Shown piece after piece: positions 21,387 to 32,748 of a DNA stretch of 64,000 bases. A model generated the notes under the pieces. The model was not told the DNA's origin. It searched no databases and worked only from the letters and a program-made list of their open reading frames with translations. The number at the start of each line of letters is the position of its first letter. The stretch's first letter is position 1. The position numbers and the translations under genes are program-made. This DNA is from Acanthosepion esculentum (taxonomy: Eukaryota; Mollusca; Cephalopoda; Sepiida; Sepiidae), in the NCBI GenBank assembly GCA_964036315.1, contig OZ038511.1, positions 131,501-195,500 on the forward strand, in the 5' to 3' direction.

Positions 21387-22669
21387 GTCCTGGGTACGAC
21401 GTTAAACTGCATCCAACAGCAAGGCCTCTGATCAGGAGGTTTTGAGGAAGCGTGGAACCACCTCTTAATTGCTGGTGTTCCCAGGTCCACACTGACCCGG
21501 GGTGGTAGCACCTGTTGGGGTCCCAGCTATGGGCAAATAATGAACTTTCAGGTCTTTTCCAGCACATTGCAGCGTCCTGGGTATGACGACAAACTACATC
21601 CACATCCTGGATGTGGCGGTAAACTGCATCCGCATATTTGAAGCAGTGGTGTTGCCAACTGTGCGTTTTTGAAACAATAATTTTGCCAGCTACACATTTC
21701 CGAAACAATAATGTTGCCAGCTATCCTTTTTTGAAACAATGATGTTGCCAGCTATACGTTTTTGAAACAATGATGTTGCTAACCATACATTTTTGAAACA
21801 ATGATGTTGTTAACTATACGTTTTTGAAACAATGATGTTGTTAACTATACGTTTTTGAAACAATGATGTTGTTAACTATACGTTTTTGAAACAATGATGT
21901 TAACTATGCGTTTTTGAAACAATGATGTTGCCAACTATACATATTTGAAACAATGATGTTGCCAACTATACATATTTGAAACAATGATGTCGCCAACTAT
22001 ACTTTTTTGAAACAGTGATGTCGCCAACTATACTTTTTTGAAACAATGATGTCACCAGCTATACGTTTTTGAAACCATGATGTCACCAGCTATACGTTTT
22101 TGAAACAATGATGTTGCCAAGTATACGTTTTTGAAACAATGATGTTGCCAAGTATACGTTTTTGAAACAATGATGTTGCCAAGTATACGTTTTTGAAACA
22201 ATGATGTTGCCAAGTATACGTTTTTGAAACAATGATGTTGCTAACCATACACTTTTGAAACAATGATGTTGACAACCATACACTTTTGAAACAATGATGT
22301 TGACAACCATACACTTCTGAAACAATGATGTTGTTAACTATGCGTTTTTGAAACAATGATGTTGCCAACTATACTTTTTTTGAGACAATGATGTCGCCAG
22401 CTATACGTTTTTGAAACAATGATGTCGCCAGCTATACATTTTGAAACAATGATGTCGCCAGCTATACTTTTTTTGAAACGATGTCGCCAGCTATACTTTT
22501 TTTGAAACAATGATGTTGTCAATTATACGTTTTTGAAACAATGATGTTGCCAACGTTATCCTTAAATTACGGTTACAAAGTATATATATTCAATAAATAT
22601 GTGTAAACTGGATCTGGCATTAAATAACCCATAGTGGTTGATATGCCATAAAACCCCAACCAACCAACC
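21387..22669 (+). mobile_element. Family B repeat with expanded internal minisatellite
   Basis: It has the family B 5' domain (GTCCTGGGTACGACG to CCAGCTATGGGCAAAT, about 21387-21540), a partial second copy of the domain start (about 21570-21630), the minisatellite at 21650-22555, and the family 3' tail (TTAAATAACC, GTTGATATGCC, then CCAACCAACCAA). The flanks AAAGATTAGGAC (21375-21386) and AAAGATGAGGAC (22670-22681) are a 12-bp target-site duplication with one mismatch. Removing the element restores a continuous family A arm. Confidence 0.85.
21650..22555. repeat. Minisatellite, about 29 copies of a 31-bp unit
   Basis: The unit is GTTTTTGAAACAATGATGTT followed by GCCAACTATAC with small changes. 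Spacing of the GAAACA anchors is 30-33 bp. Sub-blocks of identical variants (CCAAGTATACG at 22115-22225, GACAACCATACAC at 22265-22320) show recent local duplication. Because 31 is not a multiple of three, the minus strand has long open frames with a 31-residue period; these are artefacts. Confidence 0.97.
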
Positions 22670-22735
22670 AAAGATGAGGACAACAATCTGAATGATTTAA
22701 ATAGTGTAATTAGTTACAATACCACATCTCAGAAA

Positions 22736-23140
22736 TAAATAAATATGGCATCACTGAGTGCTGTTTGCACCCCTTGTAAGTCAGGTTTTGTTTTATGCAG
22801 CTTCTATCTTTTATCTTTAGCTAAAATCGCTGTTAAAACATTGCACAAGATTAAAAGAGAATGTGACAAGACAACTGTTGGTGATCTTGAAATAAGAATT
22901 TATAAATTCTTTTGAAAAGTGGAAGGGATGTTAAGTATGTGAGGTCCCAAAGGAAATATTTTGAAGTGAACTCCCCACTGTTATCATTGCTCTATGTAGG
23001 CTACTTTGTTAATATTAAATTGTTAAACATTTTAACAGATCTTAACAGATCTTGTGTGCATACATGTGTGTTCTCACAATTTGATAAAACTATGAAAGAT
23101 AAGATTTTCCTATCCTGAAGTTTGCATGTTTTTTTGGCAA
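22736..23140. other. Unassigned spacer
   Basis: No recognisable feature. A 68-codon open frame at 22912-23118 has no family signature. Confidence 0.4.
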
Positions 23141-23141
23141 A

Positions 23142-23143
<2 letters not shown>

Positions 23144-23206
<63 letters not shown>
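23144..23206. repeat. (TA)n microsatellite
   Basis: About 31 TA units. Confidence 0.97.
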
Positions 23207-23210
<4 letters not shown>

Positions 23211-23226
23211 TAGTGCAGTATAATTA

Positions 23227-23559
23227 ATATTATAAAGAAGTAGTAAAACAGGTCGAAAGATGTTAACACACTTTTTTAAAAAATGTCTTTCGACCTGTAT
23301 TACATTTATTTATGTCCTGGAAGTTATCTGAAATTGAAAAATAATATCCATGCCTGAAGATGATGAAAGAATTTATCAAAAGTACTTGCAAATTGATTGA
23401 ACATCTAATCCATTTTACAATTTTTACAAACAAAAATTGCATCATTCAATATGTGGTTACTAAGTTAATGCTTTATTAAATCTGTTAGCAAAGTGAATTT
23501 GCCATTAATTACATTAACTTTATTGATTTATTCTTTGTATGACTACTTCTTTATAATAT
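23227..23559. mobile_element. Small inverted-repeat (MITE-like) element
   Basis: ATATTATAAAGAAGTAG at 23227-23243 is repeated as its exact reverse complement at 23543-23559, giving 17-bp ends around a 333-bp non-coding unit. Inside are a hairpin (ACAGGTCGAAAGA at 23248-23260 with its complement at 23286-23298) and, at 23354, CTGAAGATGAT, ATC and AAAAG. The latter resembles a decayed copy of the hammerhead-like block seen in the foldback element. No clear target-site duplication. Confidence 0.55.
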
Positions 23560-23935
23560 ACTAGCAGGCTTCACCCACTCACTATCACTTTACAAAGTAA
23601 GATATATTCACTACTTGAAATCTTTGAAACAAAAATTTTAAATGCCAATTTCTTTCATAAATTGGCTTGTTATAGTTAATGAAACTTTTACAAATAGATT
23701 CCAACTTATTGAAGACCAAGTAAAATGCAAATTTCAAACATTTTCTGCACCATATAAGACAATATTCCTAAACAGATCTATTTTTGATATGACAATCAAA
23801 ACAATCCTCAAAGGAAAGAACAGTAATGAAGGACAGTTAATTAATGAAATAAACTTTTAAAATCAATATGCAAATTAGTTAAACCTGAAGAGTGATATTG
23901 CCTAGAAGTAGATAATATATAATACAGATACTGAG
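23560..23935. other. Unassigned A+T-rich DNA
   Basis: One 72-codon open frame at 23642-23860 without recognisable similarity. Confidence 0.35.
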
Positions 23936-23939
23936 CTTT

Positions 23940-24500
23940 TAGTGTGTAAATTCCTCCTTGGAGGGGTGTACGCGTTCAGATACTTATCGGTCACAGGGCT
24001 CTGTCCCTGTGATGGTGGTATCACGGCTATGACTAGCTTGAACCAGCTCTGACCAGTTTGGACAAGCTATGACAAGCCAAGACCAGCTTGGACAAGCTAA
24101 GACCATCTTAGACCTGCGGCCCGAGTGAAAACACTTGGGTCCCCACGTTAAAAACTGACCTTGTGTCATAACCTGACTCAGTGGGGGGTCAAGTAAATAC
24201 AGTGTAAATTACTCATTTTGAGTAATTTCATGTCTACTTATCATCTCTCATCTCTGTCTTTGGACAGAGTGCACTCAGGGACTTCTCTGTCAAAGGACAG
24301 AGGGGCAACTGAGGAAAATAATACTGAGAGGTGCCCGTCTCTGGGGAACCCGAGGCCGCGCCCTCCCAATGCACTAGAGGGAGGGATCGGTGCCGAGGAG
24401 AATTTTTGTTCCTGTCTCGGGTGTACGTGCTTGGGTCACCACCTAAAAATAGACCTTGTGTCACATCTCGTCCTAGTGGGGAGACAGTAAATACCATGTG
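23940..24500. repeat. GC-richer internally duplicated repeat
   Basis: Two related halves each end with CTTGGGTCCCCAC or CTTGGGTCACCACC, then GACCTTGTGTCA, AGTGGGG and TAAATACNNTGTAAATTACT (about 24134-24212 and 24430-24510). The first half holds a 19-20-bp tandem repeat (GACCAGCTTGGACAAGCTA variants, 24030-24110). The second holds TCTTTGGACAGAG and CAAAGGACAGAGGGG. Base composition is clearly richer in G+C than the flanks. No coding signal, although several short frames stay open. It could be a SINE-like or satellite-derived unit; I do not recognise the family. Confidence 0.7.
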
Positions 24501-24509
24501 TAAATTACT

Positions 24510-25250
24510 ATAATTGTAGAGCTGGGGCTTTTTAATCTCAGAATTTGTGGGAGAATTGACACCCAATTTTGCATTCATTCACATAGATTCCATAATATAA
24601 TCATTATTAATTAGCTATTATGTTTCTATAACTCTTCAAATTTTGAATGTATAACTAATTTAATTTCTATTTTCCTGTCTTTACACTATATTAATTTTAT
24701 CTTATAAATTGTCCCCTGTTCTGTCACCCATGAAATAAAATAATTGTTTGTACAGAAAATAAGGCTCTACATATATCAAATTGTCTTTAAATTAAGTGGC
24801 AACAGAAGACTTATTGTTGAACCTTTTAAAAGGTCAGCTTAAACATTAATTCATTACTTAAATGCAGCAATTAATTTTGAGTTCTGTAGTTTATTAATGC
24901 TGATCACATCTACTCCTCCCTAGCTATTGTGATGATGGCCAAACCAAGAGTCCTCCACAGGAGCTAGCTTAAATGTTGCCTGATAGGGTGGCTTTTAAGT
25001 TAGCTTAAAATTTTAGATACAATTTTGGATACAAAATAAAATAAGTTACTCCCCTTGAACCATGAAAGCAATGATAATGGCTAGTATAATATATTAATAC
25101 ATATTTTTAACCTTGCATAATGAAAATCATTCCCTGTGCCAAACTTTTCAAAGGTTTTTGAATGAGCTATGAATCATTGAAATCAGACCAGTGGGAGAGG
25201 AGGAGTTGCTTGAACACTCACACACACACTACTTTGTATATGAGATATAT
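24510..25250. other. Unassigned A+T-rich DNA
   Basis: No feature recognised. Confidence 0.4.

Positions 25251-25252
<2 letters not shown>

Positions 25253-25281
<29 letters not shown>
25253..25281. repeat. (CA)n microsatellite
   Basis: About 14 CA units. A shorter CA run lies at 25219-25229. Confidence 0.95.
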
Positions 25282-25870
25282 TTAATTCCTGCATTACATA
25301 TTGCAATCATGTTTCTTTCTTACAACTTTCTTCAGGCTTTTTTCGATTTTTTTTCTTTTTTGTTTTATTAAGACATGAAACCCTAATTGCAAGTTGTTAT
25401 GTAAAAATTAAAAATGTTTAATTCATTTTCCTGTCAACATTAATTTCCATTTTAAAGCTATATACTTTAACAAAAATGATAGTGTCTTCAGTTGGGTGAA
25501 TATTTCCTTTCTTTGATGTGCTTTTATATGTGTGCATGCATGTATGCACATGTTTATCCTAAGTAGATAAGTAGTATAAGTAGAAGTATGCACATGTTTA
25601 TCCTAAGTAGAGTCAAACCATTGTCTTTTTAAAAAAATTTGGTGCCAAATCAGTTAATGAAATTTCTGCAGAATTAGTTTGTTTTCCATCATGTAAACAG
25701 TTGTTGATTGACAGTTTTGTGCTGTTACTATTTCATTTCTATGTCTTTTTAATTAATCCTGATAGAATGAGGCACAGTATAGTGTTTAACAGATTTGATT
25801 CTTGTGACTACTGGCAACTCAAGTGTGTGAAATGAGAATAAGTTTTCTATTCTTCTCTTCATTCAAATTG
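25282..25870. other. Unassigned spacer with a short direct repeat
   Basis: GCACATGTTTATCCTAAGTA occurs twice (about 25546 and 25590), separated by AGTATAAGTAGAAGT-like sequence. No genes. Confidence 0.5.
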
Positions 25871-25872
25871 AG

Positions 25873-26520
25873 GTGTTAACATTTTCTGCTGATAAATTCT
25901 CTTCTAATTCTACTCTTGAATCATCTGGAGGATCTTTGCATGACTTTCCACTTAGAACTGTGTGTCTATTGAGTGATATGTATATAACTCCTTTCTTGGT
26001 TTCTGCTATCATCTCTAAACAGGATCCTCACAAATCATGTGGACTTGATGGTATCCCTGCAATAGCCCTTAAGAAATGTGCTACCAAACTGTCTCCTGTT
26101 CTCACTAAACGCTACAATAAATGCTTTTTCCTTTCCTGCTTATTGGAAATTCTTTCCTATAATTGCAGTCTGGAAGAACTCAGGTGAACTGTTTAGCCTA
26201 TTAGCCTTCTACTTATTTTTGGCAAAGTACTTGTGGCTCTAATCAACTCTGAATTGGTTAAGCATCTCACCTTGCAGGGTTTTCTTTCATATAAGCAATA
26301 TGGCTTTTGCTTCTCTAGGTCAGCTGCTGATGTATTAAAGGTGATTGCTGAAAAAGTCTTTAGATAAGAATGGTGAAGCTTGGACTGTTGCTTTGGATAT
26401 ATTGAAGGCATCTGGCAGGGTTTGGTATACTGGTCTTCTCCACAAGTTGAAAAGTTATGGTATTTCTGAATGAATTTTTGAACTGGTAATTGTTCATGAG
26501 AGCTCTTCACTGTGGTAGCT
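25873..26520 (+). pseudogene. LINE reverse transcriptase N-terminal half
   Basis: 25873-26187 reads FSADKFSSNSTLESSGGSLH, DFPLRTVCLLSDMYITPFLV, HKSCGLDGIPAIALKKCATK and LSPVLTKRYNKCF. It has the GxDGIPA block of non-LTR RT. After a frameshift, LVALINSELVKHLTLQGFLS and KQYGFCFSRSAADVLKVIAE continue. LDKNGEAWTVALDI and GRVWYTGLLHKLKSYGIS follow, the AFD region with its catalytic Asp lost. The FADD palm box is absent through deletion. Confidence 0.85.
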
Positions 26521-26865
26521 AAACTTTATGAATTTAAGTGCAATACTAGATTGGCAGCAATGTCTCATCATTTTACAGTTTAAATGGCTAGATGTAACTG
26601 TAAGTTCTATGCAAACAGTTTCTTCTCTTGTACTTCTTGCTTGTGGAACTCTCTTCTGACTTTGCTTCCCAGTTAACTTTGATGTTCAAAAATTTAAATG
26701 CAATGTCAATCATTATCTTCTGTCCTAATTCTTGTTTTTTTTTGTTCTCACTCTTTAATAGTGTTTTTTTTATTCTCTTACACTCAGTAACCCCACATAT
26801 CTTAGTGGCTTTATTGCCTTGCTTGGGGTGAAATGATGAAGAAAAAAGTCATCCAAAAATGACAA
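26521..26865 (+). pseudogene. LINE ORF2 C-terminus and 3' untranslated tail
   Basis: The segment starts with the same junction as 2362 (RLAA-like, SHHFTV-like in shifted frames). It continues as LLVELSSDFASQLTLMFKNL in the frame 26628-26831, equivalent to the FFPRT...WNSLP and FK..VN region of LINE termini. The 3' tail is A-rich after the conserved 20-mer. Confidence 0.7.
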
Positions 26866-26904
26866 CAATTTAGTTTTAACTTAATACTGAACCTTCAAGG
26901 GACC

Positions 26905-26942
<38 letters not shown>
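26905..26942. repeat. (CA)n microsatellite
   Basis: About 19 CA units. Confidence 0.97.
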
Positions 26943-26943
<1 letters not shown>

Positions 26944-26944
26944 T

Positions 26945-29415
26945 TGTACATTGTTAATATTAATATAGTGACTCTTTTTTTTCTCTCTCTTCATTCAGTA
27001 TTTATATAAAATGCTTTATGAAAAATAGGTGTGAGGTGAGGCAGAGTGGGGATTCTCTGCAAAATAAAGCCGATTATCAAAGAGAATTATCAATATTTAT
27101 GAACTTTTGCATCTGTGTGAGAGAGGGGAACTTATGAAATTAATAAAGCGTATATTATAGAAAACTTAATATTTGAAAATATAATGCATATATGCCTGCA
27201 CACACATCGATTCTATCATTTAATTAATGAAGTTGAATATTGTAAAGAATTTTGCAGAATAAAATAACAGCAAGAATTATGTTTGCTTGAAGATCAATTT
27301 AAGTTGGAATTAACAAACCAATTCCATTTGAAAATTCTTTTCAAAGATTTCTTCCAACAGAATTTATCACAGAATTTTGGACTTTTCAATTATTTCAAAA
27401 TGATTTCCTCTCTGTTGCTAATTTGTGAGAGAGAAAGAAGAAATATTAAGTTTTCAATGAGTTGGAAATAACAGAATGTAATTTTGAGCTGACAACTATG
27501 ACTATGACAGTAACAGCATAAAGAAGCTGCTTTTACTGATGGAAGCACCTGAAATAACAACCAGAAAAAACTTTTGGGCTTTTGGGACATTGATAAATTA
27601 AGTTAGAAACATCTTTATTTAGACTTGTGTTAAAGTATGCAGGTAATTTGGGTTTTGTCAAGGTTAACAATGTGAGTAGTAGCTTTTCTCTGCTACTATT
27701 TAAAGAACTAAATTTATTATTGAAAGTTATTTGCTGATGTGCTCACCCACCTACTCTATAGCTATTGTAGCATGCCAGTGATGAGACAATATATCAAAAT
27801 AACTGGTGATGAAAAAAGAACTGGGGGAAGTAGATTCATGCCTTTCTCGAGAGTGTTACTAAAAAGAGAACATAAACAACATTGGCCAGGCATACTTGAA
27901 TATGAGCGGCTAGCCATTATTACAGATACATACACACGCCCATCTCTCTGCTGTCAGGGCATACATACATGTTGTATCAACTGAGTATTGTAAATTTGTG
28001 AAAGACTTAGATAAGCTCTGGGAAAAAAATGGTATTGCAAGTATTACAAAAACCCAAGACAGTTTAATGTCTACAAAATGACAAGCCCTACCCCTCCTAT
28101 CAGGAAGGAAAAGAAAAAATAAAATAAAAGGAATGAAACATAAATAAACTGTCAAATTCTACATTGTTGCAGTTTAAGAAAAAATATTCATATTTACTTA
28201 ATCCTTTTTAACAACTTGGTGAAAGACAAAATGTCTTATTTGGATTTCTTTGCATATTACTTTAATTCTTATATTTAGTACAGTTTTGCCTTTGAAAAAA
28301 AATTGTTTGTGGCTAAATACTGGTATGTTCAAAACTTATCAAGTGCTTTGTCATGGATTTAATTTATTGTATTTGAATAAGATATTTTCCATCTCAATAG
28401 AATGGATTTGTGAGCAGTAAAGTAACTTGGCAGTAAATATATTTTAGGAAAGTGATGAAAGGTAGGTCGATGCAGATGATCATATTAATAGATAATACTT
28501 AAATCTGTTTTAAGTTTATTCTTATCTTTCAATTTGGAAAAAGAAATTGAAAACATCAAATAATATTCTATTAATTATTTAGTTTTTTATTTTCAGTTTC
28601 ATTGTTTTAATCATTACATTTTGATGGCACAGTCTCCAAAATAACTTGAGTGTTAATTGCAAGCAGTCATCTCTGCACAAATCCCAATATTGTTTACAGT
28701 TTATCTTTCTAATTTTTACCAGTCTACTTTGCACAATTCATAGAACTGACCAACAGAAATTGGGTTTCCACTTGAAATTTTTAATAAGTTGCAAAAATGA
28801 AACAGTGGGTGATAATTTTTATGGAGAAGATTTTAGGGTGATGAGGATATTAGTTTGAATAATTCAAAGAATAATGCCAATGATTAACCTCAAAACTTGA
28901 AACAACAACCTGAAAAGCTGAAGAACTCATCATCCCAAATATATTGATTAGAACAACAAAGATGAAGATAATGGTGTTCCTAATTCATGTAATTATCACA
29001 ATAGTTTATTTCAGAAGAATAAATTTGCCATTTATTCTTTCTTTTCTCTAATGAACTTTTATCCTCAATCAAAAATTCTTCCATGAATGTTTTTTTTATT
29101 ATCTCCCCTGATTTTGTAGCAAAAAATAAATGGAATGAATATTAATAATGAAGTTCTATTGAATTTAAAAAAAAATATTTGCTTTCATTAAGAGAAGGGA
29201 TCCTTTCTAACATGAATAAATTCCATTTCCTGCCATTGAAGTCTGAAGCTTTGATGTTTTCTAAATTCAACTGAACAAATTGATCAGACTTAAATAGTCT
29301 GCATTCTTTTATGTATACCAAATTGGATTCGTTATTGTTCAGTAATAAGAAAATTTTAAGGAAAATATTACAAGGCAACTTATACTAACAATCAGAAAAT
29401 GACAGCTGCACTGTG
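26945..29415. other. Long unassigned A+T-rich stretch
   Basis: No gene or known repeat recognised in about 2.5 kb. 27740-27860 shares TAGATTCATGCCTTTC with 31079-31094 and is less A+T-rich, so both may be fragments of one dispersed repeat. Short open frames (27739-27984, 28646-28858) have no signatures. Confidence 0.45.
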
Positions 29416-29419
29416 ACAC

Positions 29420-29605
29420 ACAATATGGAAAGAGAGCATAGAGAATTTAACACTCATAGGGTGGAAACAACAAGTAATGAACTTGTGCGAATGAAGGACA
29501 GAACAAGGACAAAGAAGGATAGTAAAGGAGCAAAATGATAGGAAGTTGTGGAGGGCTATGATTACCAATGTCCTGAAAGAACATGGCAAATAAGATTTAC
29601 ATCTA
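29420..29605 (+). pseudogene. LINE ORF2 C-terminal fragment
   Basis: The translation ends with DRKLWRAMITNVLKEHGK and a stop, the same terminus as the copies at 8941-9056 and 9440-9560. It is preceded by decayed residues of the same C-terminal region. Confidence 0.65.
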
Positions 29606-30723
29606 ATGAACAGAATTATCAGTTTTATTATTAATATCAATTATTTTTCCATATTTTCAGTCTTTCAGAATATTTCTAAAATTATTGTTTATAAAATGTA
29701 AGTTGTTGACTATTTAATAGACTTCAAATTCTGTTACCAAATTTCAAAACTAGGTATAGTGCGTTCAATTTACTTGGAATCTGCCAACACTATGGATGTT
29801 ATCTTGCTTTTTTAAACTTTCAGTTAACTGTGGCTAAATTAATATTCCATTATGATTCTAAAATAAGATGGGATATGGATGCATCCAATTTGAATTCGGC
29901 TTACTGACTGACCATTGCATCTGGCCTTCACTTTGGCCTATGAACACCTTTACAAGTCGAGGAAACAAAGGCAATAATGACAAATGCTTTTTAATTGAAA
30001 TAAAAGTGAATCAACTTTTAATTTCTTCCGACACAGCCATTTCAAGGTGTTCAATCTGAAGACTTTGAAAATTGCTTCTTGAAGTTAGTTTTAATTAATT
30101 TAAAACTCATTTCCTAAAATAAAAAAGATCAAATTCCTCTTATCTGACACTCTTGAAATTAATAATTGATTGAGAAAATGATCTGAAGATTATCCAGGAA
30201 CATTCAAAGAAGAAACCGATTTGACTCTTAGCGCTTTATTCTTAATTATTCTAAGCGTATTTATGGAGAAAACTTTGAAAATGTTATTTTGGAATTTTCT
30301 TATGAAAATTGTTTTGAATATTTGACAAGGCAGCTGTCATTTTTAGCAGACACATTTATTCTTTAATTAGTTTTATTTGTATTAACAAGATCCTTTTCAT
30401 GAAGACTTAAGGAATCTAAAGTTGACATTTATACCTTTCCAACAGAACCTGTGTGGCTATTTTCTAAAATATCTTTGATAACCAAGTGGATAAAAAAAAA
30501 TTCAGCATTTCTTTCCAGATGCTGAATTTAATCAGTCCATAACTCTGTAGTGCCTTTCTCTTCTCTTTTCTCTTTCTTTTTTTCTTTTTTATGAAAATTG
30601 GTCATAGAAATGAATAATAATCTTTTGTCTGAATAGTGGAAATTGGTGCTGAAGTGGTACTTGAAATGAGAATGTGGAAATCTCATCATCCAATTTCTCC
30701 CTAAAAAGAAGACCTTACAATAT

Positions 30724-30725
<2 letters not shown>
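29606..30725. other. Unassigned A+T-rich DNA
   Basis: Nothing recognised. Confidence 0.4.

Positions 30726-30769
<44 letters not shown>
30726..30769. repeat. (CA)n-(TA)n microsatellite
   Basis: About 15 CA units followed by 7 TA units. Confidence 0.96.
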
Positions 30770-31875
30770 AGATAGAGAAAAAAAGAGCATAGGACTCTTC
30801 CACCATATTTGATAAAGGCCTAACAGTTCAATTTTAGAACTGAACCACCAGACTACCCACACATACACTTGATTATTTGATTATAGTGGTGAACACTTGT
30901 ATAGTACCACCTATATTTTCAGAAGAATTGATGATAGAGAAATTATGTAGGGTGTGTCATGACTCTTGAAACTGGTCCCTTCAGGTTGGAATTCATAAAA
31001 TTTTCCTTTAGACTGGTTGCTAACAAAAGCTTGAAAGTCCAGTCTGCCTTGCTATTTAACTCATAGTTTGGAGAGAAATAGATTCATGCCTTTCCCAGGG
31101 GTATTTGTGCAAAAGTGAAGGAAACATCAACTGGAAGTTGAACTCTGTTCTGAATTTTCACACTAATAACCACTGTGCTATGTACAGTAATGTAAGTGAT
31201 ATGCCAGAAAATTAGCAGTGCAATGGATGGTTTCACTCTCTACCAATTATAGAAATGGATTTAGCCAATTTATGTATGTGCAATATAATAGGTAAAGAAG
31301 TGGTGGTGTGTCTGTGTCAGCAATGGAACTCAGGATTTAACACAGGTCATATAATTGTTGTAGTGGGCTGAAAGTCAGGATGCTTAATCTCTGTTGTAGC
31401 AATTGATCAAGATTTTTTTCTCTAGCAATAGAAATATGTGAAAATTGCAAACTCTCACAGATGATGCAGTAATATTTCCAGCTTTTTAAAATTGGAAATT
31501 GTGTAAAATTGAGGCTCCAATTTGTCAGTAGGATGCTGTTCAAGCAGGTAGTGGGTGTGTAATGTGGTTGTACTTTGGAGTTTATAAATGAGTAAAAATG
31601 GAACCTTTCTCATATCCTAATGTTGTTGCAGACAATTAAAATGCTTTTATGCTTGTCATATTTCTATCAGCTTCTGTATGACACTTTTAAAACCCTTTGG
31701 GCCTGCATGCATTATGTTGCAAGCTCTAAGCATAACCAATGCAACACAATTATAGAGAATTTTTTTTTCCAATATACTAAACTTCACCTAGTACAAAATA
31801 TTCAGAAATTTATATGGCAGCTCAATTTCAAAAGGAAAGAAACAAATTACAAGTTCAAATTTGAAGATCCAGGAT
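30770..31875. other. Unassigned DNA with a possible repeat fragment
   Basis: 31000-31230 is less A+T-rich and shares a 16-mer with 27829. It may be a SINE body without a visible tRNA head. No gene recognised. Confidence 0.4.
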
Positions 31876-31879
31876 CAGA

Positions 31880-32680
31880 ATAAATGTAGGTTTCTAAGGA
31901 TAAGGAGATAAGGATTGATTGTTGACTTAAAGAGGTTAAGGGTCTAGCATTCAGAGAAACATCCACATGGAAACCTGTTTCCATATAGTTGTAGTTATTG
32001 GAAAAAAGCTAATTGAAACATTCTTATTTTTGCAGCACACAGAAAATGAGGGTGATTTGGCTCCTTGGAAGGAGCGTAATCTGTCGATATCTAAACTGGT
32101 GGGACTAAAGAATGGAGCTCTTACCTGAACATTTGCCATAAAAATAGTGATAGGCTTGCCATGTTAAATTTTGGGGAAAGAGTCGATGAATAAATCTTCT
32201 TCCACAAGTCCAAATAAATGATTTTGAACTCTATCAAGGTTGGAAAGTAAGGACTGAGCAGTTCCAACCCAGATATGGTAGGAATATTCCATTTTTTGGT
32301 TTAATTTGACTCTTGTAAAAATAAAGCGTGGCAGATAGGAACTTTCTGGAGTGATCGACTGAATTAACTTTCTTTTCCAGTATTTTAGGAATGGATTGTA
32401 TATAAGAGTTTTACTTGTGGTCTGGAGTGAATTTGAGATACAGTAGACATTCAAAGCATATAGCCTTATTGAGAGTACAACTATGCTTATGATAAGAGAA
32501 AACAGGATTTGAGTAGTGATGACAGAATGGCACTATCTTGGTTTTGGAGGTTTTAAAAAGGTCTCCCTCCACTGAGCTGTTAGATCTAGGTCAGAGGAGA
32601 GATCAGCTGCAAGTCTCTGACTGTCTTGAATGTACTCATGAAGTGATTCCAGCACCTTGTAGTCTCTATATATTATTGTA
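31880..32680 (-). pseudogene. LINE reverse transcriptase C-terminal half
   Basis: Read on the minus strand, 32680 to 32460 gives DYKVLESLHEYIQDSQRLAA and DLSSDLDLTAQWRETFLKPP, the segment before the post-palm W...F.P block. 32454-32164 continues with LKYWKRKLIQSITPESSYLP, then KMEYSYHIWVGTAQSLLSNL and DRVQNHLFGLV. This is the highly characteristic MEYCSHIW...LDRVQ region of Jockey/CR1-type LINEs. 32139-31951 adds decayed C-terminus (SFFPITTTIWKQV). Two in-frame stops. Confidence 0.88.
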
Positions 32681-32748
32681 TACTCAAAATTACGCATATG
32701 AAGATAGACATTAAAGATATACAGTTGTCTTTAATATTTTCAGTATAT

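Larger units (their letters stand above)
20985..22735 (+). mobile_element. Family A inverted-arm repeat, interrupted by family B
   Basis: The left arm (about 20985-21045: GACTGTTGTCCTCATCTT, then GCTCTGGCCTTCTT) is the reverse complement of right-arm sequence starting near 21240 (GGCATGGCACATGGAATTAG). The right arm is split: it stops at 21386 and resumes at 22670 with GATGAGGACAACAATCTG. A tRNA-like core lies between the arms: a box A-like ATGACCCAGTGGATT at 21081 and a box B-like GAGTTCAATACC at 21156. The element encodes no protein. A GIY-YIG remnant lies on its left on the minus strand. Confidence 0.8.
25873..26865 (+). mobile_element. LINE (Jockey/CR1-like) remnant with RT and 3' end
   Basis: This is the longest copy of the LINE family whose 3' tail also occurs at 2362-2615 and 39447-39775. 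It holds the N-terminal half of the reverse transcriptase, an internal deletion near 26500, then the ORF2 C-terminus and the tail CCTTGCTTGGGGTGAAATGA at about 26817-26836. Confidence 0.85.

Noticed and set aside
22083..22522. Overlapping minus-strand open frames with a repeating peptide
   Set aside because: They arise only because the 31-bp unit lacks stops in some frames. The peptide period equals the DNA unit read in three frames.
21650..22555. Regular 31-bp repeats, superficially CRISPR-like
   Set aside because: Units are contiguous variants of one sequence with no unique spacers, no cas genes and a eukaryotic transposon context. It is a minisatellite.
24218..24578. Several overlapping open frames of 60-114 codons on both strands
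   Set aside because: They overlap in all directions within a GC-rich duplicated repeat, with no conserved motif. Fewer stops are expected from composition.
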